Made by a program: the position numbers and the translations under genes | Part shown: positions 34,894 through 41,792 of the stretch, in pieces | Position numbering within the stretch: position 1 is the first letter of the stretch | Layout of the letters: each line of letters starts with the position of its first letter | The notes under the pieces: model-generated | Told to the model about the DNA's origin: nothing | What the model saw: only the letters and a program-made list of their open reading frames with translations | The model's database searches: none | NCBI RefSeq assembly: GCF_004216905.1 | Contig: NZ_SGXJ01000006.1 | Coordinates: 62,001-126,000, forward strand | Origin: Kribbella sp. VKM Ac-2569 | GTDB taxonomy: Bacteria; Actinomycetota; Actinomycetes; Propionibacteriales; Kribbellaceae | Direction: 5' to 3' | DNA length: 64,000 nt

Positions 34894-34937
34894 GTGGAGC
34901 CGCCTGTCGGAATCGAACCGACGACCTTATTACGAGT
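34894..34937 (-). repeat. Second tRNA-Thr 3' fragment (attachment-site scar 2)
   Basis: 34894-34928 are identical to 37521-37555 (acceptor, T-arm and variable loop of tRNA-Thr). After a 3-base deletion ATTACGAGT (34929-34937) still matches the anticodon loop. Beyond it the sequence diverges. The integrase remnant lies just upstream. From here to 35217 no gene or other signal is recognised. Confidence 0.8.
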
Positions 34938-35217
34938 CCGTTGCCGTAAGCACCAACCATGCGACGACTCCCGGCCTGGGGCTGTGATCGTGCCTAGTGG
35001 CCAGGGGTCGTTGACGGCTGTTTAGGGCAGTCCGGGGGCATCTCGGGGGCACCGCTCCCCCTCGGCGTAGCCAGTTTGGAAGTGCGGCCGCCCGCCCGCG
35101 TAGCGGTAATCTCGGCGCCTGAAACCGATGCCTACAGCACCCCCTGAGTGACCGCCACTGACCACCGGTTAGGGCACGATGCACGCCCTGGTCGTCATTG
35201 CGAACTCAAAGGACCAG

Positions 35218-35700
35218 TCACGGTGTCTTCGTTGGAAGCGGCATCCACAATCGGACCTCATCGAAGACGAGACCATCGTGATCGTGGTAGCCGCCGGGCA
35301 ACTGACCCCACACCTGGAATCCGAGTCCGATGTAGGCCTTCTCGGCATGAGTGCCGCCGCGACAGCTGACCTCAAGGATCGAGCAACCCCAGTTACTGGC
35401 GTGACTGCCCGCAGCGTCCACAATCCTTCGAGCGAGACCTGTCCCACGAGCGACGGGAAGAATGACAAGGCCGCCCAGCTCGGCCCGATGCCTGCACAAC
35501 CGATGCTCCAGGCGCTTTACCGTGGTCATCCCCACCACGCCGCCGTCCTTTTCGGTCGCGACGAGAAAGCGGAATTCGCGCCCGTGTTCCTCGTCGATCG
35601 CCGACAGGACCAGTGTGGGGGTCTCGTCGATGGTGAGCCCGCACAGACGGTTTTGGTGAAGGCTCTCAATGTCGCTCTCACGAACGGGGCGAATGATCAC
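35218..35700 (-). CDS. GNAT-family N-acetyltransferase
   Basis: 160 residues from GTG at 35700 (IIRPVRESDIESLHQNR). The acetyl-CoA-binding pattern is ILPVARGTGLARRIVDAAG, followed by AEKAYIGLGFQVWG, the usual closing motif. Acceptor unknown. It sits in the stretch between the tRNA-Thr scar and the intact tRNA gene and is possibly cargo. Confidence 0.85.
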   Translation of the reverse strand: MIIRPVRESDIESLHQNRLCGLTIDETPTLVLSAIDEEHGREFRFLVATEKDGGVVGMTTVKRLEHRLCRHRAELGGLVILPVARGTGLARRIVDAAGSHASNWGCSILEVSCRGGTHAEKAYIGLGFQVWGQLPGGYHDHDGLVFDEVRLWMPLPTKTP

Positions 35701-35923
35701 TTGGCCGACGATAGTTGCGCTGCCCCGAGCGTGGCCAAGGACTTTCGTCCGTCAGCGTCTCCACACCTGCCCCGTCCCCCTCATAGCTGCCAAACCCAGG
35801 CCAGCGCGGCGCATGTCAAGAGTCGGCGGCGAGCTCGACTGTCCTCCGTAAGGTGATGGGCGACACTTGTCCGCCAGGTGATCTGCGACTGTCGAAAGCA
35901 CGGATTGCGGCATGTCCGTGCGT

Positions 35924-36295
35924 TCAGCCGAGCGCGACCCGTTCTGCGTCGATCTGATCCGCAGGCCAGACGGTGTCGGCAGAATCGACGAACCAGATGG
36001 GCGCATCAATACCTCGGGCCAGGATCTCCCCCACCTCTGCCACCCAAGCGGCGGAGCGACACTCAAGCACCAAGGTCGACATGGTTCGCGGGTCAGGCAT
36101 TCCACCTGTCGAGTCCCAGTCCTCCCATTCGGCGGGGTTCACGTCGACGGCATAGATGTTCGTCAGTGGTGCGGCTGCGCCGTCACAGTGGATGGTGTCG
36201 CCGGCGTCGATGAACCGACTGTCAGCCAAGAGGGTCCGTCGCACGTCGCCGAACAGGTCGGCGTTGCTGCCGAGGACGATCACGTATCGGGACAC
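35924..36295 (-). CDS. Uncharacterised cytoplasmic protein
   Basis: 123 residues from ATG at 36295. Acidic, without a membrane segment; it contains GSNADLFGDVRRTLLADS and a C-terminal APIWFVDSADTVWPAD. Size and composition resemble small immunity-like proteins, but there is no toxin gene nearby and no family was recognised. Confidence 0.6.
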   Translation of the reverse strand: MSRYVIVLGSNADLFGDVRRTLLADSRFIDAGDTIHCDGAAAPLTNIYAVDVNPAEWEDWDSTGGMPDPRTMSTLVLECRSAAWVAEVGEILARGIDAPIWFVDSADTVWPADQIDAERVALG

Positions 36296-36418
36296 GCACG
36301 GAGGATATCGAGCCGGACCCGCATGTGATCGGCATAAGCACGATCCGCGGCATGTGCGGACGATTCGTGGAGCGAACGGATGCAGCCCCGGCGAGTTCTC
36401 GAGAGGCCCCCGGCGAGG

Positions 36419-37306
36419 TCAACCTAGCGGCCGCATCATCCAATGCCACGCACTGTGCGGGGTGTAGCCGAGTTGGTCATTGACGTGACGGATGCCCGCG
36501 TTGCTCTCCTCGTTCTCGGTGAGTGCCATCCGGATGCCCAGGCCGTGCGCGTGGGTATGCAGGAACGCCTTGGTCCAGCGGGCCAGGGCTCGACCCCGCT
36601 GGCTCGGATCGACTCCGGTGTACATCAGGTGCATCTGGTCGCCGTCGGCCAGGGCAAAGGAGATCGCGCCAGGTCGCCCCTCGACCCGGGTGAGCACCGC
36701 CAGGGGCCGTTGTCCGGGCGCCGCGGTCCCACGCAGGCCAGACAACGTGAGGACCAGCCCGAGATCGGCCTCGGGGTTCGTCTGGCTGGCGAGAAGCATG
36801 GCCTCAACGGCCTCCTCGTCGTCGAAGACCAGGTCGTCGCACACCTCGACGGTCACACCACCGGGCGGCGCGACGGACACCGCGTCGTCGAGGACACACG
36901 CGCTGGTGATCGACGTCTGTTGGCGCTCGAATCCCCAATGCAGCGCCACGTCCATGGAGACCTGGTCTCCGTCGAGAACGCACCCCACCAGACGAGTCAC
37001 GTCGTCGCCCGGCTCCGCCCGCGCGGCCGCGAACAAGCGCGCGCCGAGACCTCGCCCGCCGCGGTCGGCCCGGGTGCTCACCATGACGAAGAGCGCACCC
37101 GCCGGCAGGGTGGCAGCGGTCTTCGCGACAGCCACGCCTGCCAGCGCACGGTCGGGTTCACGGGCCACCATCACACGGAGGCTTCGTGCGGTGCCCTGGT
37201 CCAGATCCGAGCGGAGGATCGCCCGGTCCTGTTTCGGGGTTCGCTTCACCACGAATTCGACGATCTCGTCGACGTCAACCGGAAGACGAGCCTCGGTGAT
37301 CTCCAT
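36419..37306 (-). CDS. Double GNAT-domain acetyltransferase
   Basis: 295 residues from ATG at 37306. The first GNAT domain (about 1-150) has VMVSTRADRGGRGLGARLFA, the second (about 165-295) YTGVDPSQRGRALARWTKAF and ENEESNAGIRHVNDQLGY, the R-x-x-G-x-A and asparagine-rich closing motifs. Two-domain GNATs of this type include mycothiol-synthase-like and aminoglycoside-modifying enzymes; the acceptor here is unknown. Last gene before tRNA-Thr, within the presumed inserted segment. Confidence 0.85.
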   Translation of the reverse strand: MEITEARLPVDVDEIVEFVVKRTPKQDRAILRSDLDQGTARSLRVMVAREPDRALAGVAVAKTAATLPAGALFVMVSTRADRGGRGLGARLFAAARAEPGDDVTRLVGCVLDGDQVSMDVALHWGFERQQTSITSACVLDDAVSVAPPGGVTVEVCDDLVFDDEEAVEAMLLASQTNPEADLGLVLTLSGLRGTAAPGQRPLAVLTRVEGRPGAISFALADGDQMHLMYTGVDPSQRGRALARWTKAFLHTHAHGLGIRMALTENEESNAGIRHVNDQLGYTPHSAWHWMMRPLG

Positions 37307-37477
37307 GTGTGCATCCTGACGGACTCGGCTGACCGCGATCCACCAAGCCGCGCAACACATGACGCTACGAGGCATCTGCTCATCGGCAGATCCGTGCGCT
37401 CGCCGGGTCCTTCAGGGGGCGCCCGGAAGATCGGGGGGACCTCGGGGGCACGGCGGGCGCTTGAGGCTGGAACGACA

Positions 37478-37518
37478 GAACCCCCAGCCGAGGAGAGTGC
37501 CCTCTGACCTGGGGGTTC
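37478..37518 (-). terminator. Terminator hairpin of tRNA-Thr
   Basis: GAACCCCCAG (37478-37487) and CTGGGGGTTC (37509-37518) form a perfect 10-base stem just downstream of the tRNA 3' end (minus strand). The same hairpin is duplicated at 34030-34070. Confidence 0.75.
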
Positions 37519-37521
37519 GTG

Positions 37522-37597
37522 TGGAGCCGCCTGTCGGAATCGAACCGACGACCTTCTCATTACGAGTGAGACGCTCTGCCGACTGAGCTAAGGCGGC
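37522..37597 (-). tRNA. tRNA-Thr (anticodon CGU)
   Basis: A canonical cloverleaf reads on the minus strand: acceptor GCCGCCT/AGGCGGC, D-arm with CAGTCGGCAG, anticodon loop ACTCGTAAT inside TCTCA/TGAGA-type pairing, T-arm GTCGG TTCGATT CCGAC, discriminator U and encoded CCA (37522-37524). It decodes ACG. Two partial copies of its 3' half at 34.05 and 34.9 kb show it has served as an integration site, and the intact gene has been kept. Confidence 0.96.
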
Positions 37598-37826
37598 GGG
37601 TGCCGAGGCAAGAGTGTAGCGGGAGGAGGGGGAGGATTCCGAATCGGATCCTTGGGGAGGGGTACGGCGGGGTGCGGGGTGTGGTCGCGGTCACCCCGGG
37701 AGGACGGGCGGGCGATCGCGCCGTACGCCGGAACCCGGGGTGGGCCGGCGTGCCGGAACCAGTATGGGGCGGCGTACGTCGGAGGGGCGTTGGAATAGCG
37801 GGGGAATGATTGTTTTGGGAAATGCG

Positions 37827-37856
37827 TTGACTTAGTTGTCGGTGTTGGGTCAGACT
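37827..37856 (+). promoter_or_regulatory. Candidate promoter of the tRNA array
   Basis: TTGACT (37827-37832) and CAGACT (37851-37856), 18 bases apart, resemble a housekeeping actinobacterial promoter. It precedes a short ORF with a good ribosome site and the first array tRNA. The stretch 37598-37826 shows nothing else recognisable. Confidence 0.5.
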
Positions 37857-37892
37857 ATTTCCCGCAAGACCAAAGACCTTGAGGAGAAGATC

Positions 37893-38024
37893 GTGTACGG
37901 AACGGACATCCTGAACGAAGCCTGGCGGCCCGGCCGCATGGCTTTGTCGGCGTGCCTGCGATCCGTGGGCGACGAGGCCTTCTACCACCAGCTCAGCCCG
38001 AGCATGGGCGGTTCATCTGGGTGA
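37893..38024 (+). CDS. Small ORF at head of tRNA array (possible leader peptide)
   Basis: 43 residues from GTG at 37893, with GAGGAGAAG correctly spaced upstream. The peptide (YGTDILNEAWRPGRMALSAC and onward) has no known family, signal or membrane segment. Its stop lies just before two mutually exclusive small hairpins (TCTCC/GGAGA and GGAGACCTCC) and an intrinsic terminator, then the tRNA genes begin. It may be a real small protein, a leader coupling translation to tRNA transcription, or chance. Confidence 0.45.
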   Translation: MYGTDILNEAWRPGRMALSACLRSVGDEAFYHQLSPSMGGSSG

Positions 38025-38056
38025 TCTCCTACTGGGGAGACCTCCAGAAGCCGTCT

Positions 38057-38091
38057 GAGCCGGGCACCGGCAGCAGGCGGCTCTTTTCTTT
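38057..38091 (+). terminator. Intrinsic terminator before the tRNA array
   Basis: GAGCCG (38057-38062) and CGGCTC (38078-38083) form a stem followed by TTTTCTTTT, an unusually good rho-independent terminator for this GC-rich DNA. It lies between the short ORF and the first array tRNA, so read-through would be required for a single transcript. Confidence 0.7.
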
Positions 38092-38111
38092 TGCCCGAAC
38101 CACGGGCCATC

Positions 38112-38180
38112 GCCGATGTGCAATGGTTGCGGACCGGACTCCAAACCCGCGTCATGAGGGTTCGATTCCCTCCATCGGTG
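38112..38180 (+). tRNA. tRNA-Trp-like gene (anticodon CCA), degenerate
   Basis: The acceptor GCCGATG pairs with CATCGGT, the T-arm is GAGGG TTCGATT CCCTC, and the anticodon loop CTCCAAA matches bacterial tRNA-Trp. The anticodon stem (CCGGA/CCCGC) has only three good pairs and the D-arm is a short GCAA/TTGC hairpin with a 3-base loop. At 69 bases it is shorter than normal. Either a non-canonical tRNA or a decaying copy. Confidence 0.6.
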
Positions 38181-38237
38181 CTTTCCGGTATTCACGGATA
38201 TCGGCACGAACAATGACAACTGGACATTCATCGCATT

Positions 38238-38265
38238 TCTCCCGGCCCTTCGCGGAGCCGGGAGA
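38238..38265 (+). other. Perfect hairpin between tRNA genes
   Basis: TCTCCCGGC (38238-38246) and GCCGGGAGA (38257-38265) form a perfect 9-base stem with a 10-base loop, ending three bases before tRNA-Pro. No T-run follows, so a processing signal is as likely as a terminator. Confidence 0.55.
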
Positions 38266-38268
38266 GGA

Positions 38269-38344
38269 CCAGTTGTAGGCCAGCGGCCAGGCCACCTCAT
38301 TTGGGTTGAGGGGATCGGGGGTTCGAGTCCCTCCAACTGGACCA
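38269..38344 (+). tRNA. tRNA-Pro (anticodon UGG)
   Basis: The perfect 7-base acceptor CCAGTTG/CAACTGG has discriminator A and encoded CCA. The D-stem is GGCC/GGCC, the anticodon stem CCTCA/TGAGG with loop TTTGGGT (U33, G37), and the T-arm GGGGG TTCGAGT CCCTC. It decodes CCA/CCG. Among the array tRNAs it is the only one with a templated CCA. Confidence 0.88.
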
Positions 38345-38436
38345 GGCGCCCGCAGGATGCTCAGCTACCGGCCGAGCGGGCGCCACAAGCGTGCCCTGCG
38401 ACGGAAATCCGCAGTACATCCGGCGCAGGGCACCGG

Positions 38437-38510
38437 ACGCCCGTGGCTCAACCGGACAGAGCGCCTGCCTACGAAGCAGGAGGGTGCAGGTTCGAATCCT
38501 GCCGGGCGTG
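38437..38510 (+). tRNA. tRNA-Arg (anticodon ACG)
   Basis: Acceptor ACGCCCG/CGGGCGT, D-stem GCTC/GAGC, anticodon stem CCTGC/GCAGG with loop CTACGAA, and T-arm GCAGG TTCGAAT CCTGC all pair. Discriminator G, no CCA. The ACG anticodon (inosine at A34 expected) reads CGU/CGC/CGA. An A at position 1 is unusual. Confidence 0.88.
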
Positions 38511-38512
38511 CT

Positions 38513-38586
38513 GTGTCCGAAGCAGAAGCGGGCGATGCGCCGGGACGTGACCCCGGAGAAAGCGGGTTCGAGCCCCGCCGGACACC
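38513..38586 (+). tRNA. tRNA-His-like gene (anticodon GUG), non-canonical loop
   Basis: Acceptor GTGTCCG/CGGACAC with C at position 73, a His feature; anticodon stem CCGGG/CCCGG with loop ACGTGAC; T-arm GCGGG TTCGAGC CCCGC. Two oddities: position 33 is C instead of the near-universal U, and the base before position 1 is T, not the G-1 that histidyl-tRNA synthetase needs. It starts two bases after tRNA-Arg ends. Confidence 0.7.
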
Positions 38587-38626
38587 CTCGAGTACGACGT
38601 GCTCACGCAGCGTACGTCGTACGCCC

Positions 38627-38700
38627 GCGGCTCTGGCCCAACTGGGAGAGGCACCTGGCTTAGAACCAGGAGGTTCAGGGTTCGAATCCCTGGGGCCGCA
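38627..38700 (+). tRNA. tRNA with Leu anticodon UAG but class I body
   Basis: Acceptor GCGGCTC/GGGCCGC (one T-G pair), discriminator A, anticodon stem CCTGG/CCAGG with loop CTTAGAA, and T-arm CAGGG TTCGAAT CCCTG. The variable loop is only five bases (AGGTT), whereas bacterial leucine tRNAs have a long variable arm. Charging identity is therefore uncertain. A perfect hairpin GTACGACGT/ACGTCGTAC (38592-38622) separates it from tRNA-His. Confidence 0.75.
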
Positions 38701-38772
38701 CCGACTGACCGACACCGAGATCGCCGACCTGCTGACCGCGGGTCGGGCACACTGGAAGGGAGGAGGAACCAG

Positions 38773-39219
38773 ATGAGCGGTGTGATCGTTCTGAACGCCT
38801 CGTACGAGCAGCTGCACGTCGTGTCGATCCCGCACGCCATCCGGATGCTCGTCCGGGAGGTCGCCGTCGTCGAGGAAGCGCACGACGGCGCCAGCATCGG
38901 ACCGTTCCCCCTCCCCCGCGTCCTGCGTCTCGTCCGGTACGTCGTGATGAAGTGGCGCTACGCCTCCGGCCGGCTGCAGTACACGCGGGCCGGCGTACTG
39001 AAGCGCGACAAGTACACCTGCGCGTACTGCGGCCAGCTCGGCGCCACCACGATGGACCATGTGATCCCACGATCACGCGGCGGTCGAGGTGAGTGGCTGA
39101 ACGCCGTCGCCGCGCACGCGGGGTGCAACGAGAGGAAAGGCTCGCGAACACCGGAAGAGGCCGGCATGCCGCTGCTCTGGCAGCCGTGGGTCCCTTCCCG
39201 TGCCGAGATAGCGCTCTGA
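38773..39219 (+). CDS. HNH endonuclease-family protein
   Basis: 148 residues from ATG at 38773 with GGAGGAGG upstream. The N-terminal part (IVLNASYEQLHVVSIPHAIR) is typical of a widespread bacterial HNH subgroup. The nuclease motif follows: CAYCGQLGATTMDHVIPRS with the catalytic His, then the Asn and NERKG of the second half. Only one CxxC is obvious plus a lone Cys in AAHAGCNERKG. It is likely a DNA nuclease. Position between tRNA-Leu and tRNA-Gln suggests a role in spread or maintenance of the island; many chromosomal copies exist elsewhere without tRNAs. Confidence 0.9.
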   Translation: MSGVIVLNASYEQLHVVSIPHAIRMLVREVAVVEEAHDGASIGPFPLPRVLRLVRYVVMKWRYASGRLQYTRAGVLKRDKYTCAYCGQLGATTMDHVIPRSRGGRGEWLNAVAAHAGCNERKGSRTPEEAGMPLLWQPWVPSRAEIAL

Positions 39220-39250
39220 CGCGACACCCACCGGTGCCGCCGACGAGCGC

Positions 39251-39323
39251 GATGCCAGGTGGGCGCCGGTGACCCACCCTCGGTTCTGACCCGAGGCCCC
39301 GCAGGTTCGACCCCTGCCCTGGC
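39251..39323 (+). tRNA. tRNA-Gln (anticodon CUG)
   Basis: Acceptor TGCCAGG/CCTGGCA with U at position 1 and discriminator G, both glutamine identity features; D-stem GGG/CCC, anticodon stem CTCGG/CCGAG with loop TTCTGAC, T-arm GCAGG TTCGACC CCTGC. Decodes CAG. No CCA. It lies between the HNH gene and the LAGLIDADG gene. Confidence 0.88.
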
Positions 39324-39338
39324 AGCCGTACGCCGTAC

Positions 39339-40247
39339 TCAATGACCTGAACCGGGGATCGCGGGATCTCCAGCGTCAGCGAGCCAGCGGGAGCTCTTGG
39401 ACCACTCGTAGATGGGCCACGCTCGCGCCCCTCGGCGCTGCAGCAGCCAGGGAAGGATCTCTGGTAGTACGCGTCGAAGGTTGCCGCGGCCACGGATCGC
39501 CAAGAGTGTCGCCGGCTTCCAGTGCTCCTTGCGCGCGGCCTGGTGGTATAGGTCGCCACCGGTCAGGTCGTGCACTCGCTCGACGATGTAAGCATCCGTC
39601 GAGCTCTGATCAATCCGTCCACCATGACGCCTCGTCAAGCTGAAGCAGCCTTCACCCTCCAGAATGCCCGCAACCCACGCCGCAGCGGGACCAGACAGCT
39701 CGATGGGAGGTACGGAGATCTCCGGCCATGAGACCTGCCGGAGTGTCTTGCAGGACGCCATCTGGTCCCGGCGACGCGACCCCATCAGCGGCCACAGCAG
39801 TTTGGCGAGTGGCTCGAGATGCTCTCGTCGTTTCACCTGCCACCCATAGGCCTGCTTGTGGTGCGGCTTCCTGCTGGCGATGGACCGGATGTACCCGACG
39901 CCGGTGATCCGCTCGATCCTCTCGAGTACGTCCAGATCGGTCATGACCACTCGCAGAACCGACGAGGAGGTCGAGTTGGTGAAGGTCCCCTCGCCCTCAA
40001 CCAGGCCTGCAAGCCAGGCCAGCGCCGACGGGGACATCTCCCGCACCGGTGGTTGCGGGCCGCCGTTGGCACAGGTGCGGCACCGCGCGGCGGTACGGGA
40101 TCTGCGGCCGCCACAGTCGGGACATGACGCGTGCCCCAGGGACGACTCGCGGCATGGCCAGCACATCCAACGTGACCAATTTGTCACGAAGACATCGCCG
40201 CACAGACGGCAGGTTCGAGACTCTGGAGCGGGGAGGCGAGAACTCAT
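39339..40247 (-). CDS. LAGLIDADG homing-endonuclease-like protein with zinc ribbons
   Basis: 302 residues from ATG at 40247. The N-terminal 65 residues hold two zinc-ribbon-like CxxC pairs (CRLCGDVF and CWPC; CPDCGGRRS and CRTC). Two LAGLIDADG helices follow: WLAGLVEGEGTFTN (about 80) and WVAGILEGEGCFSL (about 190). Both keep an acidic catalytic residue, so it should act as a monomeric double-motif endonuclease. It is free-standing, with no intron or intein visible, and is on the opposite strand from the tRNAs. Either a mobility nuclease of the island or a domesticated DNA-binding protein. Confidence 0.85.
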   Translation of the reverse strand: MSSRLPAPESRTCRLCGDVFVTNWSRWMCWPCRESSLGHASCPDCGGRRSRTAARCRTCANGGPQPPVREMSPSALAWLAGLVEGEGTFTNSTSSSVLRVVMTDLDVLERIERITGVGYIRSIASRKPHHKQAYGWQVKRREHLEPLAKLLWPLMGSRRRDQMASCKTLRQVSWPEISVPPIELSGPAAAWVAGILEGEGCFSLTRRHGGRIDQSSTDAYIVERVHDLTGGDLYHQAARKEHWKPATLLAIRGRGNLRRVLPEILPWLLQRRGARAWPIYEWSKSSRWLADAGDPAIPGSGH

Positions 40248-40340
40248 GGTCAAGTACTACCGATCGCCACCGACAGTTTCTGTGTTTCAGATCCCTTGAA
40301 AACAAGGCAGGAACGGACGATTCAGAAGGAGAGTGGGGAG

Positions 40341-41537
40341 ATGAACGTGGAGCTTCCTGTTGAGTTGAGTGGGGCCAAGAGCTCCACGCTCATGTGGGCG
40401 CAGGAGTACGACGTGGATGCGAAGGCGCTGCAGCAGCTGCGGAACATTGCGGCGCTGCCGTGGGTACACGGGGTCCGGGTGATGCCGGACGTGCACCTCG
40501 GTAAGGGTGCGACCGTCGGGTCGGTGATCGCGATGAACCAAGCCGTGTCGCCGGCCGCGGTCGGGGTCGACATCGGGTGTGGGATGGAAGGTGTCCTGAC
40601 CTCGCTGACGGCTTCTGACCTTCCGGACGACCTGTCGGCGATCCGTTCGCGGATCGAGGCCGCCGTACCTGTGGGCTTCCGGGCTCACGAGAACCAGATC
40701 GGCGTACGACGGCTTGGGCTGGACCCACGTCCGTGGGACAAGCTGTGGGGCGAGTTCACGAGTCTGCACGACGGGGTGCAGGACCGGGAACGCAAGGCCA
40801 AGCAGCAGATGGGTTCGCTAGGCTCCGGCAACCACTTCATAGAGGTCTGCCTCGACGACGAGGACCGCGTGTGGCTGATGCTGCACTCCGGTAGCCGGAA
40901 CATCGGCAAGGAGCTCGCGGAGCGGCACATGCGGATCGCCCGGGACCTGCCGCACAACGCGGACCTCCCGGACCGTGATCTGGCGGTGTTCCTGTCCGGT
41001 ACGCCGGAGATGGACGCGTACCGTCGCGACCTCACGTGGGCCCAGGAGTACGCCGCCCGGAACCGGGCCGTCATGCTCGCGCTGGTGATGCAGGCGGTGC
41101 GGGAGTCGTTCGAGGTCGACGTACGGTTCGAGCAGCCGATCTCGTGCCACCACAACTACGTGGCCGAGGAGCACATCGACGGGCTCGACCTGCTCGTCAC
41201 CCGCAAGGGTGCGATCCGGGCGGGGCGCGGGGACCTCGGGCTGATCCCGGGGTCGATGGGCACGGGTTCGTACGTCGTCCGTGGGCTCGGCTCGGAGCGC
41301 TCGTTCTACTCGGCCTCACACGGGGCAGGCCGGCGGATGAGCCGCAACGAGGCGAAGCGCCGGTTCACCGTCGACGACCTGGTCGCTCAGACGACCGGCG
41401 TCGAGTCCCGCAAGGACGCCGGCGTCATCGACGAGATTCCGGCAGCGTACAAGGACATCGACTCGGTCATCGCCGCCCAGTCCGACCTGGTCGAGGTAGT
41501 GGCCCACCTCAAGCAGGTCATCTGCGTCAAGGGCTGA
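40341..41537 (+). CDS. rtcB: RNA ligase RtcB (tRNA splicing/repair ligase)
   Basis: 398 residues from ATG at 40341 with AGAAGGAG upstream. All RtcB hallmarks are present: DVHLGKGATVG (Asp50), VGVDIGCGM (Cys80, Mn ligand), LGSGNHFIEV, HSGSRNIGKE, ISCHHNYV, and SASHGAGRRMSR with the His that becomes GMP-linked. RtcB joins 2',3'-cyclic-phosphate or 3'-phosphate ends to 5'-OH RNA ends using GTP and Mn2+, the breaks left by anticodon nucleases. There is no rtcA, rtcR or archease gene beside it. It sits in the middle of a tRNA array, ending 41 bases before tRNA-Ser. Confidence 0.96.
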   Translation: MNVELPVELSGAKSSTLMWAQEYDVDAKALQQLRNIAALPWVHGVRVMPDVHLGKGATVGSVIAMNQAVSPAAVGVDIGCGMEGVLTSLTASDLPDDLSAIRSRIEAAVPVGFRAHENQIGVRRLGLDPRPWDKLWGEFTSLHDGVQDRERKAKQQMGSLGSGNHFIEVCLDDEDRVWLMLHSGSRNIGKELAERHMRIARDLPHNADLPDRDLAVFLSGTPEMDAYRRDLTWAQEYAARNRAVMLALVMQAVRESFEVDVRFEQPISCHHNYVAEEHIDGLDLLVTRKGAIRAGRGDLGLIPGSMGTGSYVVRGLGSERSFYSASHGAGRRMSRNEAKRRFTVDDLVAQTTGVESRKDAGVIDEIPAAYKDIDSVIAAQSDLVEVVAHLKQVICVKG

Positions 41538-41538
41538 A

Positions 41539-41577
41539 CAGGTTTCTGCCGTGGTCAGGGAACGCGGCAGGAACCTG
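41539..41577 (+). terminator. Hairpin between rtcB and tRNA-Ser
   Basis: CAGGTTTCTGCCG (41539-41551) and CGGCAGGAACCTG (41565-41577) pair with one mismatch, directly after the rtcB stop and one base before tRNA-Ser. No T-run, so it may guide processing between mRNA and tRNA rather than terminate. Confidence 0.6.
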
Positions 41578-41578
41578 T

Positions 41579-41669
41579 GGTGAGGTCCGCCTGTTGGTAG
41601 GGGCAGCGGTTTGCTAAACCGTCGGTCGGCTGACATGTCGGCTCGCGAGTTCGAATCTCGCTCTCACCG
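41579..41669 (+). tRNA. tRNA-Ser (anticodon GCU)
   Basis: 91 bases. Acceptor GGTGAGG/TCTCACC, discriminator G (a serine feature), anticodon stem GCGGT/ACCGT with loop TTGCTAA, a long variable arm (CGGTCGGCTGACATGTCGG region) as in class II tRNAs, and T-arm GCGAG TTCGAAT CTCGC. Decodes AGC/AGU. No CCA. Immediately follows the rtcB hairpin. Confidence 0.9.
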
Positions 41670-41792
41670 CTGGGCGGCCGGGAAAGACCGGCCGCCCTGC
41701 CAGCTGGTACGTGGTTGTTCGCAGTTCCGCGCACAGTGGTTTGGGTAGTTCTTCCGAAGCGGATGTACGTCAACGAGTCCTACGTTGATCTC

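Noticed and set aside
35752..36328. Overlapping ORFs on both strands around the 123-residue unknown protein
   Set aside because: Only the 35924-36295 minus frame has ordinary protein composition; the others look like shadows.
40200..40230. GCAGGTTCGAGACTCTGG as another tRNA T-arm
   Set aside because: Does not pair as a T-stem and lies within the LAGLIDADG coding region.
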